A stretch of 64,000 nt of DNA from Gammaproteobacteria bacterium (GCA_021772985.1 JAJFKX010000058.1:123712-187711); one strand, 5' to 3'. Counted from the first letter of the stretch, positions 9,735 to 18,594 are shown. The notes: a model not told the origin generated them from the sequence alone. Numbers and translations are program-made.

Positions 9735-10559
9735 TTAGCGGTCAAGCGGGAAAAAATTCGGCTCATCCTGATTGTGCGCCAACTCAATGAATTCTTGTGG
9801 ATTAAAACCGGAAAAGTGTTTGAATTCTTTAATGAAATGTGACTGATCTGAAAAACCACACTGGTAGGCAACTTCTGGCCAGCTGATGTTTTGCTGTTGC
9901 TGAATGCGTTGCAGGATATCGTTAAACCGTAAAATTCGATGATAATATTTAGGTGTCAGTCCGATATATTTTTTGAATTGATCAATCAGGTGTTTTTGGG
10001 TATTGGGATAAGCGTTGATTGCTTCCTGATATTTCGCTGCAGGCTGATGCTGCAACCCTGTGATGAAATCCAGCAACTCCCGGGGAGGGGTATAACTTTG
10101 CTTAAAGCGTTGTTCAAGCCAGTATTCTGCGATTTTGAACTTTTCCAGGGAGCTTTCAGGTTCAGCTATAAGCTCACGCAAATTTATCAGCTCACCATTC
10201 ATAAGCTGTTTACCGGGCAGTACCTGCCCAGTCAGACTGGTTATTGGAAAGTGCATAAAGGGGTAAGCACCAAAAGCTTTGAATTGGATCACAAACATTT
10301 CAGAATCCTGGTGTGCGGATATTGAAATATAATTTCTGTGCATCCCCGATACCCATACCTTGGTAAAGGTTTTGTGGGGCTCCAGGGTTTCGTTATTGAA
10401 CGTGTTTCTGGCCATGCCATCCAGTTCGAAAATGATAAACACATGACCGGTTGGTACCACTCGCTCGATAGAATGATCAGGCGAAAAATGCTTGAAGTGA
10501 AAAACAGACTCGACGTATTCGGCTAATCCTGGTGATAACGTATGGGTCTCAAAAATCAT
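9735..10559 (-). CDS. AraC family transcriptional regulator
   Basis: A 274-residue DNA-binding regulator. The N-terminal half (residues 1-180) resembles the DUF6597-type sensor domain of AraC proteins (VVPTGHVFIIFELDG). The C-terminal AraC domain has two helix-turn-helix units, with LTPKYYHRILRFNDIL and the strongly conserved second motif WPEVAYQCGFSDQSHFIKEF near residues 225-245. It lies 112 bases upstream of the DUF1761/DUF4287 pair on the same strand and may control it, although this is only positional. Confidence 0.88.
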   Translation of the reverse strand: MIFETHTLSPGLAEYVESVFHFKHFSPDHSIERVVPTGHVFIIFELDGMARNTFNNETLEPHKTFTKVWVSGMHRNYISISAHQDSEMFVIQFKAFGAYPFMHFPITSLTGQVLPGKQLMNGELINLRELIAEPESSLEKFKIAEYWLEQRFKQSYTPPRELLDFITGLQHQPAAKYQEAINAYPNTQKHLIDQFKKYIGLTPKYYHRILRFNDILQRIQQQQNISWPEVAYQCGFSDQSHFIKEFKHFSGFNPQEFIELAHNQDEPNFFPLDR

Positions 10560-10772
10560 TGCTGCTGCTTTTAGTGTTTATTGATCCATCATAGCGGGTT
10601 CAGTTTTACTGCACCTGGCAGTTCAGCTGTATGCTGGCGTCGAGTTAAGTGCTGGAGCTTTATTCCATGGTTACTAGGTGCTGCTAAAACTGAGCATAAG
10701 TCACAATGCTGAACCGGGGGGTACAATTTGGCGTGAATTAAATATTTTATGCAATGCGCACAAGTACAAAAC

Positions 10773-12158
10773 TTAAAGCAGCAGATACACCAGCGTGCTT
10801 ACCACCACAGCGCCGATCAGATTCAAGGCAAAACCCTCGCGTGCCATTTGTGCCACTCGGATGTGTCCGCTTCCGTAGACCACTGCATTGGGTGCCGTTG
10901 CCACCGGCAACATAAATGCACAAGAGGCGCTTAATACTGCCGGCACCATTAATAATTTCGGGTCCAGGCCGGCACCAATGCCGGCAGCCGCCAAAATGGG
11001 CATTAACAATGCTGTAGTCGCAGTATTGCTGGTTATTTCGGTTAAAAAGGTTACCGCGAGACATAATCCCAATGCCAATAACCAAGGGTGCCAGCCCGCC
11101 AGACCTTCCAGGGCATTGCCGATCATCATGGTTAAGCCGCTTTCGGCAAAAGCGCCGGCCAAGGCGATGCCGCCACCAAACAATATCAATACTCCCCAGG
11201 GAATACGGGCTGCCTGTTGCCAGGTAAGCAAACGACCCTCACGACCATTGGGAACCAAAAATAACACCACAACTGCCAACATCGCGACAGAGGCATCATT
11301 GGCCTGGGGCAACTCCAGCCAGCCACTCCAACCACCGAATGGCTCTTTACGTGTCATCCAGGCCAGTGCGGTCAGGGCAAATATGATAAATACACGTTTT
11401 TCCTCCACCCGCCAACCACCTACCTGAGGCAGGTTGACTTCCAGTGTGTTGCCCAGATTCCGGGTTAACCACAACATCATTATCGGGACCATAACCAGTA
11501 CCACCGGCAGCCCCCAGCTCATCCACTCTACAAAGCCAGGTTCACTACCGGTAGTTTCCGCATACACACTCATGAAAATCAGATTGGGAGGCGTGCCGAT
11601 TGGAGTGCCCAAGCCACCAACGCTGGCGGCATAGGCGGTGCCTAATAACAGTGGTACGGCGATACGTTTGTCCGAACAACTGTCTAATACCGCCAGCATC
11701 ACAGGTAATAACATCAAGGTAGTAGCAGTATTTGAAATCCACATCGACAGTAGCGCAGCTGCGGTCATAAATCCCATTAACAGGCGCCTTGGACTGTTGC
11801 CGCCAAATAAATTGACCATGCCCAATGCAACCCGTTTATGTGCGCCACTGGCTTCCAATGCCTGGGCCAGGATAAACGCTCCCATCAATAATAAGATCAA
11901 AGGATGTCCATAGGCATTGGCTACCTGTTGCGGTGTTAACACACCAACAAGTGGGAAAATGGCCAGCGGCAGCATCGCGGTTACAGCAATCGGTACGGCT
12001 TCCAGAATCCACCAAATGGCACACCACAAGGCGATCGCAAGTGACCAGCCGATATCAGTGTCGAGCCCGGCCAGGGAGCTGAATATAAAAGCCAATAGAG
12101 CTGCCACTGGACCAGCCACAGTTTTGATGCTGTTGGTGAGGGAATAGTTGCCAGACAT
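10773..12158 (-). CDS. DASS/SLC13 family sodium-coupled anion symporter
   Basis: A 461-residue polytopic inner-membrane protein with about 11 hydrophobic segments. It has the two internal SNT motifs of the divalent anion:sodium symporters: SNTATTLMLLPVML in the first half and SNTATTALLMPIL in the second, each expected to bind sodium and the carboxylate or sulfate group. The C-terminal LPVATAPNAVVYGSG segment is the family signature. Substrate is probably a dicarboxylate; sulfate or another anion is possible. It stands alone on its strand, with the MITE directly upstream. Confidence 0.9.
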   Translation of the reverse strand: MSGNYSLTNSIKTVAGPVAALLAFIFSSLAGLDTDIGWSLAIALWCAIWWILEAVPIAVTAMLPLAIFPLVGVLTPQQVANAYGHPLILLLMGAFILAQALEASGAHKRVALGMVNLFGGNSPRRLLMGFMTAAALLSMWISNTATTLMLLPVMLAVLDSCSDKRIAVPLLLGTAYAASVGGLGTPIGTPPNLIFMSVYAETTGSEPGFVEWMSWGLPVVLVMVPIMMLWLTRNLGNTLEVNLPQVGGWRVEEKRVFIIFALTALAWMTRKEPFGGWSGWLELPQANDASVAMLAVVVLFLVPNGREGRLLTWQQAARIPWGVLILFGGGIALAGAFAESGLTMMIGNALEGLAGWHPWLLALGLCLAVTFLTEITSNTATTALLMPILAAAGIGAGLDPKLLMVPAVLSASCAFMLPVATAPNAVVYGSGHIRVAQMAREGFALNLIGAVVVSTLVYLLL

Positions 12159-12228
12159 AGTGTTTAGGTGTAATCGCTAATAAAACGGGTGTTATCTTAC
12201 ACACAAGCATGGCATTCCAGCTAACTAA

Positions 12229-12500
12229 GGAACCTCTGATTTAATCAGACAGGGTCGCGTTACTGCCTGAAGTGCGTCAAGACAAGGCGTCGTTGTGCAG
12301 TGCAATAGCTGGCCTATTGCCAAGCAACGCAACACTGGATTGGCGCACTTCGAGCGTAACCCCTTGGGGAGCGGTCGTTTTTTTCGCATGACAGTGTCTT
12401 TTTAAACTAGACGTAGCCCGCTATTCCTGCGTTCAAAAAGACACTGTCCTGCGAAAAAAATGACTCGTTCGCGGCCATGCCTGATTAAATCAGAGGTTCC
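12229..12500. mobile_element. 272-bp MITE, IS5-family-like
   Basis: The element begins GGAACCTCTGATTTAATCAG (12229-12248) and ends with its exact reverse complement (12481-12500), a perfect 20-bp terminal inverted repeat. It is flanked on both sides by CTAA (12225-12228 and 12501-12504), a 4-bp direct repeat that fits the YTAR target duplication of the IS5 group. No transposase frame lies inside, so it is a non-autonomous miniature element that would need an enzyme elsewhere in the genome. It sits 70 bases upstream of the symporter gene start, and between it and the TraR/DksA gene, so it could affect either promoter. Confidence 0.85.
12378..12460. repeat. long internal hairpin of the MITE
   Basis: T7-CGCA-T-GACAGTGTC-T5 at 12378-12403 pairs with A5-GACACTGTC-C-TGCG-A7 at 12435-12460, giving about 25 paired positions with one mismatch around a 31-base loop. 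A second palindrome, GCAATAG/CTATTGC at about 12302-12320, lies in the left half of the element. Together they make the whole MITE capable of folding. Confidence 0.75.
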
Positions 12501-12636
12501 CTAATAGCGGTTGTCTGCTAATCCAGGATTTAATACTTGGGTTTTGAGCCTGACCGGCTGGCTTTACCGATGGCTTCGGCATGCTGTACGCTGAGGCTAT
12601 AAAGAATATCTGGCTGTTATTGAATTAAGTTCTAAC

Positions 12637-12960
12637 ATGAAGAAGAAATTGGAAGCATTACTGGTTGAGTTGACTGATATAGAAGAAATCAGTCAACAAT
12701 CTGCAGAAATCGTCAGCCTGGACCAAACCCGCGTCGGCAGGCTATCCAGAATGGATGCGATGCAGGCACAGGCAATATCAATTGAGGCAAACCGTCGTCG
12801 GGCCTTGCATGTGCAACTGATTCAAGCGGCTTTAGCTCGAATCGAAAGTGGTGATTATGGCTGGTGTCTGGAGTGTGGTGAGGCGATCAACCCAAAACGG
12901 TTGGAAGTTGATCCGGCTGTAAGCTTGTGTATTGACTGTGCTAATCAAACCGATACCTGA
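12637..12960 (+). CDS. TraR/DksA family zinc-finger protein
   Basis: A 107-residue protein with an N-terminal helical part and the DksA C4 zinc finger at Cys77, Cys80, Cys98 and Cys101 (CLECG...CIDCA). It is shorter than DksA (about 150 residues) and lacks most of the coiled-coil, as in TraR-like proteins. Such proteins bind the RNA polymerase secondary channel; whether this one does depends on acidic tip residues (EDI/DE at about 12-16 cannot be assigned as the tip). Followed three bases later by the GNAT gene, so co-transcribed. Confidence 0.85.
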   Translation: MKKKLEALLVELTDIEEISQQSAEIVSLDQTRVGRLSRMDAMQAQAISIEANRRRALHVQLIQAALARIESGDYGWCLECGEAINPKRLEVDPAVSLCIDCANQTDT

Positions 12961-12963
12961 GCA

Positions 12964-13431
12964 ATGATGAACAAACGACTGATTTTCAGAGAAGCAACAA
13001 CAAGTGATTTGCCATTGATCGTACAGATGCTGGCAGATGATCCGCTGGGTCAACAACGTGAAAGCTATACTCAGCCTTTGTCGGAAGCTTATCACGCTGC
13101 GTTCAATTCGATAGTGGGTGATCCAAACAATCAGCTGATCGTGGTTACGCTTGGGCTGCAATTGGCTGGTGTGCTGCAACTGACGCTGATTCCATCAATA
13201 ACTTACCAGGGTAGCTGGCGGGCACAGATTGAGGGGGTGCGGATTGCTGCTGATTACCGTTCACAGGGTATTGGTCGGGCGTTATTACAATGGGCGATTG
13301 AGCGTGCCCGATCGCAAGGTTGCCGGCTGATTCAGCTAACCACGGACCGGCGAAGACCGGCGGCGATAGGTTTTTATGAGGAGTTGGGATTCGAAGCCAG
13401 TCATTACGGGATGAAACTGAAGCTTGAATAA
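12964..13431 (+). CDS. GNAT family N-acetyltransferase
   Basis: A 155-residue acetyltransferase. The N-terminal FREATTSDLPLIVQML and the acetyl-CoA binding motif A, VRIAADYRSQGIGRALLQWAI (R/Q-x-x-G-x-G/A loop around residues 98-105), are typical GNAT features, as is IGFYEELGFEAS near the end. The acceptor substrate is unknown. It starts 3 bases after the TraR/DksA-like gene and is followed by the VOC gene, making a three-gene unit; the DksA-type plus GNAT pairing recurs in gammaproteobacterial genomes. Confidence 0.88.
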   Translation: MMNKRLIFREATTSDLPLIVQMLADDPLGQQRESYTQPLSEAYHAAFNSIVGDPNNQLIVVTLGLQLAGVLQLTLIPSITYQGSWRAQIEGVRIAADYRSQGIGRALLQWAIERARSQGCRLIQLTTDRRRPAAIGFYEELGFEASHYGMKLKLE

Positions 13432-13459
13432 CTCTGAGCAAGGATATTGTGGTGGATTG

Positions 13460-13801
13460 ATGGATAAAGTTAAACACATTGAAATTGCCGGCGTTGATGG
13501 CGATAGGCTACAGGCGTTTTACGCCAGACTATTTAACTGGACAATCACCAATCGTGATATTGGTGGTTTTACTTATGGCGATGTCAATACAGAAAATGAC
13601 CCCGGCATCGGTTTTCGGCACGAACCTGAAGGCAAAGCGGAGTTGGTGATATACATCGAAGTCAGTGATCTGGATGCAAGCTTTGAGCATGCGAAGTCAC
13701 TGGGTGCAGCCATTCGAATTCCACCGATGCAATACGGTGAATTACGTTTTGCCTTAATTGAAGATCCGGAAGGCAATCCAATAGGGTTAACTCAGGAATA
13801 A
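13460..13801 (+). CDS. VOC family protein (glyoxalase-like)
   Basis: A 113-residue vicinal oxygen chelate protein. The start at 13460 (MDKVKHIEIAG) is preferred over an upstream ATG at 13424, because it begins at the first beta-strand of the fold and has GGTGG just upstream. Typical features: IEIAGVDGDRLQAFYARLFNWTI and the closing FALIEDPEGNPIGL. Metal ligand positions (His at 5, Glu near the end) are plausible but not certain. It could be an isomerase, dioxygenase or drug-binding protein. Confidence 0.8.
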   Translation: MDKVKHIEIAGVDGDRLQAFYARLFNWTITNRDIGGFTYGDVNTENDPGIGFRHEPEGKAELVIYIEVSDLDASFEHAKSLGAAIRIPPMQYGELRFALIEDPEGNPIGLTQE

Positions 13802-14062
13802 TATATTTAGGTAAAACAATAAGATATAGATTATTCTTAGAATTTAAATTAAGCTATATACCGTTGGTTAATCAATAAGTAACCGACAAATAAACCATCG
13901 ACCTGTTACCGAAAAGATTTTGAGCTGAACTCAGTTGTGTTTTTAAGCTTATATAAAAAACCTGTGATGCCTGAAAATGGTCTTTCAGCAAGTTAAAGCC
14001 GCTATAATTTGGACTCAGTATGCAGCACCGGCATTTCAGCCGGTTATTCGGCAGGGATTTTT

Positions 14063-15739
14063 ATGCGCTTTATGTTTTGCTCCGGGGTCGTTTTTCTGCT
14101 GATTTGCAGTCTTGCTTCAGCCTCAGATTTCCCGGTTTTGCAGACAATTCAGGTAGGCAGTGCCCCGCATGGTCTGCGGATCCATGATGGTTATGCTTAC
14201 ATCGCCGTATCCGGAGATGATGAGATCGCAGTTCTGGATTTGCAGTCACTGGAAATCACTCAACGTTGGCCGGTAGCCAAAGTACCACTGGATTTGATCA
14301 AATCAGCACACGGTTGGTTAGTAGCGCCGTTCCGGGATGATCGTTTGCTGGAAATTGATGGTATTACCGGTAAAAAGCTGATGGAATGGGAAGTTGCTAG
14401 CGGCCCCAGCCTGTTCACCCCGCATAAAGTCGGCAATTTAACCTATATCGTCAGCGAGTTTGGCGACACATTAACGGTGTTCGATACCGCAGCAATGCAG
14501 ATCACCAGGACGTACCCCAGCGGTAATCGGCCATATCCTGCTGACGTGACTCGAGATGGTGTGCTGGGCTTTATTCCCAACCGCGGCGATAACAGTGTCA
14601 GTGTGATTGATCTGCTGAATCAGAAGGAATTGAACAAAACCAAAGTCTGTGAACAGCCGGAAGGCGGTGCATTAAGCATTGATCAGGTGAATTACCTGGT
14701 AGCTTGTGGTGGTAGTGATCAGCTGATGTGGATCAATACAGCTTCATTTGAAGTGGTGCATCAAATTGACACAGGAATAGGTCCAAGGCCGTTTTCCGTG
14801 GCGATGAGCAACGATGGGCGCTGGGCGTTTGTTAACAACGCCGGTGGTCAGCAGTTATCGGTTATTGATATGGTCAGCCGCCAGGTGGTCGATAAAATAG
14901 ACGTTGGCAAGCAGCCGATTGTAATGCGAGTTGAAGGCAACCGTTTGTATGTGACCAACGAGGTCAGTGGGACCCTGTCAATTGTCGGCATACCTGATGC
15001 ACAGGCAGCTGACCGTGATAATAAAATCAATGAAGTACTGATGCTGGGAATGATTCATAGTGGACATGTCAGCAGTGAGCGTTATAGCCTGACGTTTTTA
15101 TCACGATTGTTAAAAGCGGCAAAGCCGGATTATGTGTTGGTTGAAATACCACCCAATCGGCTAACAGCAGCACAACAGGACTATACACAGTTCGGAGAAA
15201 TCCGCGAGCAACGAGCCGCCAGGTTCCCAGAGTATACTGAGGTATTGTTTCCGTTGAGCAGTGAAATCTCATTCGAAATCATTCCAACTGCCGGCTGGAA
15301 CAGTCCAATGAACAACTACCGGCGCGCAGCATTGCAACGGATCGAAAATGATCCAGCCCGCAAAGCGGATTGGGAAGCTTATCAGGCTGCTTCAGTCAAG
15401 ATGGACGAAATCATTGGTGAGCGTGATGACGACCCTTTGTTTATTCATTCTGATGAATATGATGCTTTGATAAAACATGGGCTGGAGCCGTATGACCGAC
15501 TGTTTAATGATGAACTCGGCACCGGCGGTTGGACCACCATCAACCAGGCGCATTATGCTTTGATTGAGCAGGCGCTGAATATTCACAGCGGTGAAGGCAA
15601 ACGATTTGTGATCACATTTGGTGCCGGTCACAAATACTGGTTTTTAGAGCAACTTCGCCAACGCAAGGATATCCGTTTGTTGGATGCCAAAGCATTTATC
15701 AAAATAGTTCAAGCTGATAATAATCAATCGTTACAATAA
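14063..15739 (+). CDS. exported YVTN beta-propeller fused to a TraB/ChaN-like domain
   Basis: A 558-residue protein with a Sec signal peptide (MRFMFCSGVVFLLICSLASA). The start at 14063 is chosen over 14009 because GCAGGGA lies 5 bases upstream and the signal peptide begins there. Residues about 25-320 form a YVTN/YncE-like seven-bladed propeller (repeats such as GNRPYPADVTRDGVLGFIPN). Residues about 323-558 form a separate domain starting LMLGMIHSGH and containing KPDYVLVEIPPNR and ITFGAGHKYWFL, which resembles DUF5694/TraB/ChaN-like folds with conserved histidine and glutamate. I do not know this fusion as a described family. It ends 5 bases before hpt. Confidence 0.6.
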   Translation: MRFMFCSGVVFLLICSLASASDFPVLQTIQVGSAPHGLRIHDGYAYIAVSGDDEIAVLDLQSLEITQRWPVAKVPLDLIKSAHGWLVAPFRDDRLLEIDGITGKKLMEWEVASGPSLFTPHKVGNLTYIVSEFGDTLTVFDTAAMQITRTYPSGNRPYPADVTRDGVLGFIPNRGDNSVSVIDLLNQKELNKTKVCEQPEGGALSIDQVNYLVACGGSDQLMWINTASFEVVHQIDTGIGPRPFSVAMSNDGRWAFVNNAGGQQLSVIDMVSRQVVDKIDVGKQPIVMRVEGNRLYVTNEVSGTLSIVGIPDAQAADRDNKINEVLMLGMIHSGHVSSERYSLTFLSRLLKAAKPDYVLVEIPPNRLTAAQQDYTQFGEIREQRAARFPEYTEVLFPLSSEISFEIIPTAGWNSPMNNYRRAALQRIENDPARKADWEAYQAASVKMDEIIGERDDDPLFIHSDEYDALIKHGLEPYDRLFNDELGTGGWTTINQAHYALIEQALNIHSGEGKRFVITFGAGHKYWFLEQLRQRKDIRLLDAKAFIKIVQADNNQSLQ

Positions 15740-15744
15740 CCTTT

Positions 15745-16323
15745 ATGCAAAAAAAACAACACAAAAATCCTCAAAATCTGCTGGCTGATAGCCAGATTCT
15801 GTTTGATGCTCAAACTGTGACCAAAGCAGTTGATCGCTGGGCGGCCAGACTCAATGTTCATCTGGCCGGTAATCTGGCCGGCCAGACATTGATTACAATC
15901 GCAGTAATGCGTGGCGGTATGTTGCCTGCAGCCTGGTTAATACAGCGGTTGAAGGTGCCTCTGTTTCAGGAGTATGTGCATGCCACCCGCTATCGTAGCG
16001 GTACTCAGGGACATGAACTGCAGTGGATACACCGGCCGGCGCTTGATTTGAAAGATCAGCCGGTATTAATCATCGACGACATTTTTGATGAAGGTTATAC
16101 CTTAGAGGCGATCCGTGAGTGGTGTTTGGAAGAGGGCGCCAGTCAGGTTTTAACAACTGCCTTGGTAAGCAAACAGCACCAGCGCGGGCTGTCGCGCAAC
16201 TGGCTGGATTACGCAGGGATGGATATTCCGGATGAATATGTGTTTGGCTGCGGCATGGATATTTATGAACACTGGCGGCATTTGCCGGATATATGGGCTT
16301 ACCGGCCACCCAAAACCGATTGA
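15745..16323 (+). CDS. hpt: hypoxanthine-guanine phosphoribosyltransferase
   Basis: A 192-residue purine salvage enzyme that joins hypoxanthine or guanine to PRPP. The PRPP binding motif VLIIDDIFDEGYTL spans residues 107-120, and VMRGGMLPAAWL (54-65) is the pyrophosphate loop. The family type is that of the Xanthomonas/Pseudomonas hypoxanthine-guanine enzymes. Its TGA overlaps the ATG of the phosphorylase gene, so the product of that enzyme, hypoxanthine, can be used directly by this one. Confidence 0.88.
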   Translation: MQKKQHKNPQNLLADSQILFDAQTVTKAVDRWAARLNVHLAGNLAGQTLITIAVMRGGMLPAAWLIQRLKVPLFQEYVHATRYRSGTQGHELQWIHRPALDLKDQPVLIIDDIFDEGYTLEAIREWCLEEGASQVLTTALVSKQHQRGLSRNWLDYAGMDIPDEYVFGCGMDIYEHWRHLPDIWAYRPPKTD

Positions 16324-17081
16324 TGGGTAAGCTTGGATTAATAGCCGGTACTGGGTTTTCGGATTGGCTCACTGCTGAAAAGCAGCATCAAATAGAAACA
16401 CCGTACGGCGATCCTTCTGCGGCCATTACCGAAACGGATATCGGTAATGGCCGGGTATTGTACTTGCCCCGACATGGGAATCCGCACCGACTGGCCCCGC
16501 ATGCGGTCAATTACCGGGCCAATATTTGGGCCATGCAGGCGCTGGGAGTGGAGCAGATCATAGCCATTAATGTGGTCGGCAGTATTCGCTCTGAATGGCA
16601 GTCTGGAAGCCTGGTTATTCCTGATCAGATTATTGATTATACCTGGGGCAGGGCACACACTTATTTCGATAATATTCAACACGGTGGTAGGCCGATTGAG
16701 CATATCGACTTTACTTACCCATATTCCGAACCACTGCGTCGGGTGTTGTTACGTGCCGGACAGTCAGCGGGTATGGCTTTATTTGACCGCGCGTGTTACG
16801 CCGCAACACAGGGGCCCAGGCTGGAAAGTGCAGCGGAAGTACGGCGAATTCAAGCTGATGGAGGTGAGCTAATCGGCATGACCGGCATGCCGGAAGCCAG
16901 CCTGGCAAAGGAACTGGGCATAAACTATGCCAGCATCTGCCTGGTCAGTAATTTGGCTGCCGGTATTGCAGATCGTGAACTCAATATTGAAGAGATCATG
17001 GGCAATGTGGCTACCAGCACCGAAAGAGTTCAACAGCTGATTACAAAACTAATCAGTGAATTATTCCCGAAAATAAACTAA
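16323..17081 (+). CDS. S-methyl-5'-thioinosine phosphorylase (MTAP/PNP family)
   Basis: A 252-residue nucleoside phosphorylase. The ATG at 16323 overlaps the hpt stop (TGATG), so this start is chosen over the 16293 ATG. Family features are GLIAGTGFSDW (phosphate loop), YLPRHGNPHRLAPHAVNYRANIW and GMTGMPEASLAKELGINYAS near residues 178-195. The Pseudomonas S-methyl-5'-thioinosine phosphorylase (PA3004) has the same MTGMPEA segment, so specificity for methylthioinosine rather than methylthioadenosine is inferred; ordinary inosine/guanosine phosphorylase activity remains possible. With hpt it forms a two-step route from methylthioinosine to IMP. Confidence 0.8.
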   Translation: MGKLGLIAGTGFSDWLTAEKQHQIETPYGDPSAAITETDIGNGRVLYLPRHGNPHRLAPHAVNYRANIWAMQALGVEQIIAINVVGSIRSEWQSGSLVIPDQIIDYTWGRAHTYFDNIQHGGRPIEHIDFTYPYSEPLRRVLLRAGQSAGMALFDRACYAATQGPRLESAAEVRRIQADGGELIGMTGMPEASLAKELGINYASICLVSNLAAGIADRELNIEEIMGNVATSTERVQQLITKLISELFPKIN

Positions 17082-17181
17082 TTATTCCAGGCTATAGCAC
17101 TTAAATACTGCCATCCTGGCTGTTTATCCAGTAGCAAGCTGAGACCATTCGATCAACTTCACGTATCTTCAATAGCAGTGC

Positions 17182-17553
17182 TTACACGTGTTGATCCAGC
17201 AATATTGGATTGCCGTCAGGATCAACAATTACCAGGCTGGCTGGACCAGTGCTGCTTTCATCAGCTTCGGTTTCCAGTGCGACGCCTTTAGTACGCAATT
17301 GGCGTTGAATATCTCTTACATCGGTGAACGCGTCCAGGCTTTCATTGTTGGCATTCCAGCCTGGGTTAAAAGTTAGTATATTGCGCTCAAACATGCCTTG
17401 GAAAAGACCGATTGTAGTGCTGTGATTGCGCATGATTAACCACATCTGGTCTGCATCGCCGCCGACGATATTGAAACCCAGGTTCTCATAGAAAGATTGT
17501 GATGTTTTGAGGTCTGATACATTCAGGCTGACTGAAAATGCGCCTAGTTCCAT
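17182..17553 (-). CDS. VOC family protein
   Basis: A 123-residue glyoxalase/bleomycin-resistance fold protein (FSVSLNVSDLKTSQSFYENLGF at the start, shortened; VIVDPDGNPILLDQ at the end). It begins 1 base after the stop of the DUF4199 gene, so it is the last gene of a LuxR-type/DUF4199/VOC cluster. Function unknown. Confidence 0.85.
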   Translation of the reverse strand: MELGAFSVSLNVSDLKTSQSFYENLGFNIVGGDADQMWLIMRNHSTTIGLFQGMFERNILTFNPGWNANNESLDAFTDVRDIQRQLRTKGVALETEADESSTGPASLVIVDPDGNPILLDQHV

Positions 17554-17554
17554 T

Positions 17555-18073
17555 TTATGCTCCTGTTTTAATCGTAGATTTATGATTACGTAAAGTTATA
17601 GCGGTGATGATGGAGATCAGTAATCCTACCGGAAAAATTTCCAGCACTGACATCGGTACCCGGATAAACGGGTTATAGTATTGGGCTTTCATCTGTTCGG
17701 TTTCTGCAACTGCAGCTGCAAGTTGCAGCTCGTCAAGACCGGCAAGATTTTTTGCCTCAAGCACAGACTTGAAATAGGTTTCTACGAAGCTGTAATCGGT
17801 GATGGACAGGTATATCTCCCAGACCAATACATAGACAACACTTGCAATTGCCGAGATTCCCAATCCCAGTACCAATGCTTTGCCAAACGTGATCACGCCA
17901 CCCAATTGCTGGTCACGAAACTGTTTTACAGCGACAACAATGATGCTGAAGACAATAAACATCACCAGAAACCCTAGCCAGGCCTGGCCAAAGCCTAACA
18001 TCATGCTCATTGTGTTGATGCTGATAATGATCAGGCCGGATATGGCTCCGTAAGTAAGGATACTTTTTCTCAT
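17555..18073 (-). CDS. DUF4199 membrane protein
   Basis: A 172-residue inner-membrane protein starting MRKSILTYGAISGLIIISIN. A longer frame uses a TTG at 18103 with no better ribosome site, so the ATG at 18073 is preferred. Four hydrophobic segments (about 7-28, 35-53, 65-85, 138-160) fit DUF4199, a family common in Bacteroidetes and Gammaproteobacteria with unknown role. It lies between the LuxR-type regulator and the VOC gene. Confidence 0.75.
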   Translation of the reverse strand: MRKSILTYGAISGLIIISINTMSMMLGFGQAWLGFLVMFIVFSIIVVAVKQFRDQQLGGVITFGKALVLGLGISAIASVVYVLVWEIYLSITDYSFVETYFKSVLEAKNLAGLDELQLAAAVAETEQMKAQYYNPFIRVPMSVLEIFPVGLLISIITAITLRNHKSTIKTGA

Positions 18074-18180
18074 TTGTTTAGCCCGTTGAAACTGAATCTG
18101 CAAAAAGCTTAGTGATTTTAACGCTACTGGTCATCAACCGAAGGGTTGATTTGATGGTTTTCAACTGTTCGGATGAGCCT

Positions 18181-18594
18181 CTAAGGGATGATATGCAATG
18201 CTTTTGCCTTTTGAATGGCCTGCGTGCGGCGTGAAACGCCCAGCTTTTGGTAAAGGTGGACCAGATGAGTCTTGATGGTGCTCTTTGAAATATATAATTG
18301 CTCTGCTATTTCCTGGTTGCTGTGACCATTGGCGAGCAGCTGCAGAACTTGATATTCACGAGTGCTGATTCCAAGTGTTTCAATAACCCTCGAGTTTTTT
18401 TCAAAAACTGTAGCCGATCTAGGCTGGGTTATGCGTGCTCCCACCCAGACTCCCAGTGCTGTAAAAAATGCAGCAAGAATGACAATGTAAATTTCGGTAG
18501 AAAACAGATGCAAGGCATATTGGTATTCGAGCCATTGCAATGTAAACACAGCGGCTGCCAGGGCCAGTCCATAGATTAAGGTCATTTTTTTCAT
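18181..18594 (-). CDS. membrane-anchored LuxR-type transcriptional regulator
   Basis: A 137-residue protein with two N-terminal transmembrane segments (about 5-22 and 34-54) and a C-terminal LuxR helix-turn-helix (ISTREYQVLQLLANGHSNQEIAEQLYISKSTIKTHL, shortened to its landmarks: GHSNQEIA and STIKTHL). There is no receiver or autoinducer domain, so it is a one-component membrane regulator. It heads a cluster with DUF4199 and VOC genes, whose expression it could control. Confidence 0.82.
   Translation of the reverse strand: MKKMTLIYGLALAAAVFTLQWLEYQYALHLFSTEIYIVILAAFFTALGVWVGARITQPRSATVFEKNSRVIETLGISTREYQVLQLLANGHSNQEIAEQLYISKSTIKTHLVHLYQKLGVSRRTQAIQKAKALHIIP

Noticed and set aside
10888..11427. 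Plus-strand frame of 179 codons opposite the DASS symporter
   Set aside because: The minus-strand frame has complete SNT motifs and membrane helices; this one has no family features.
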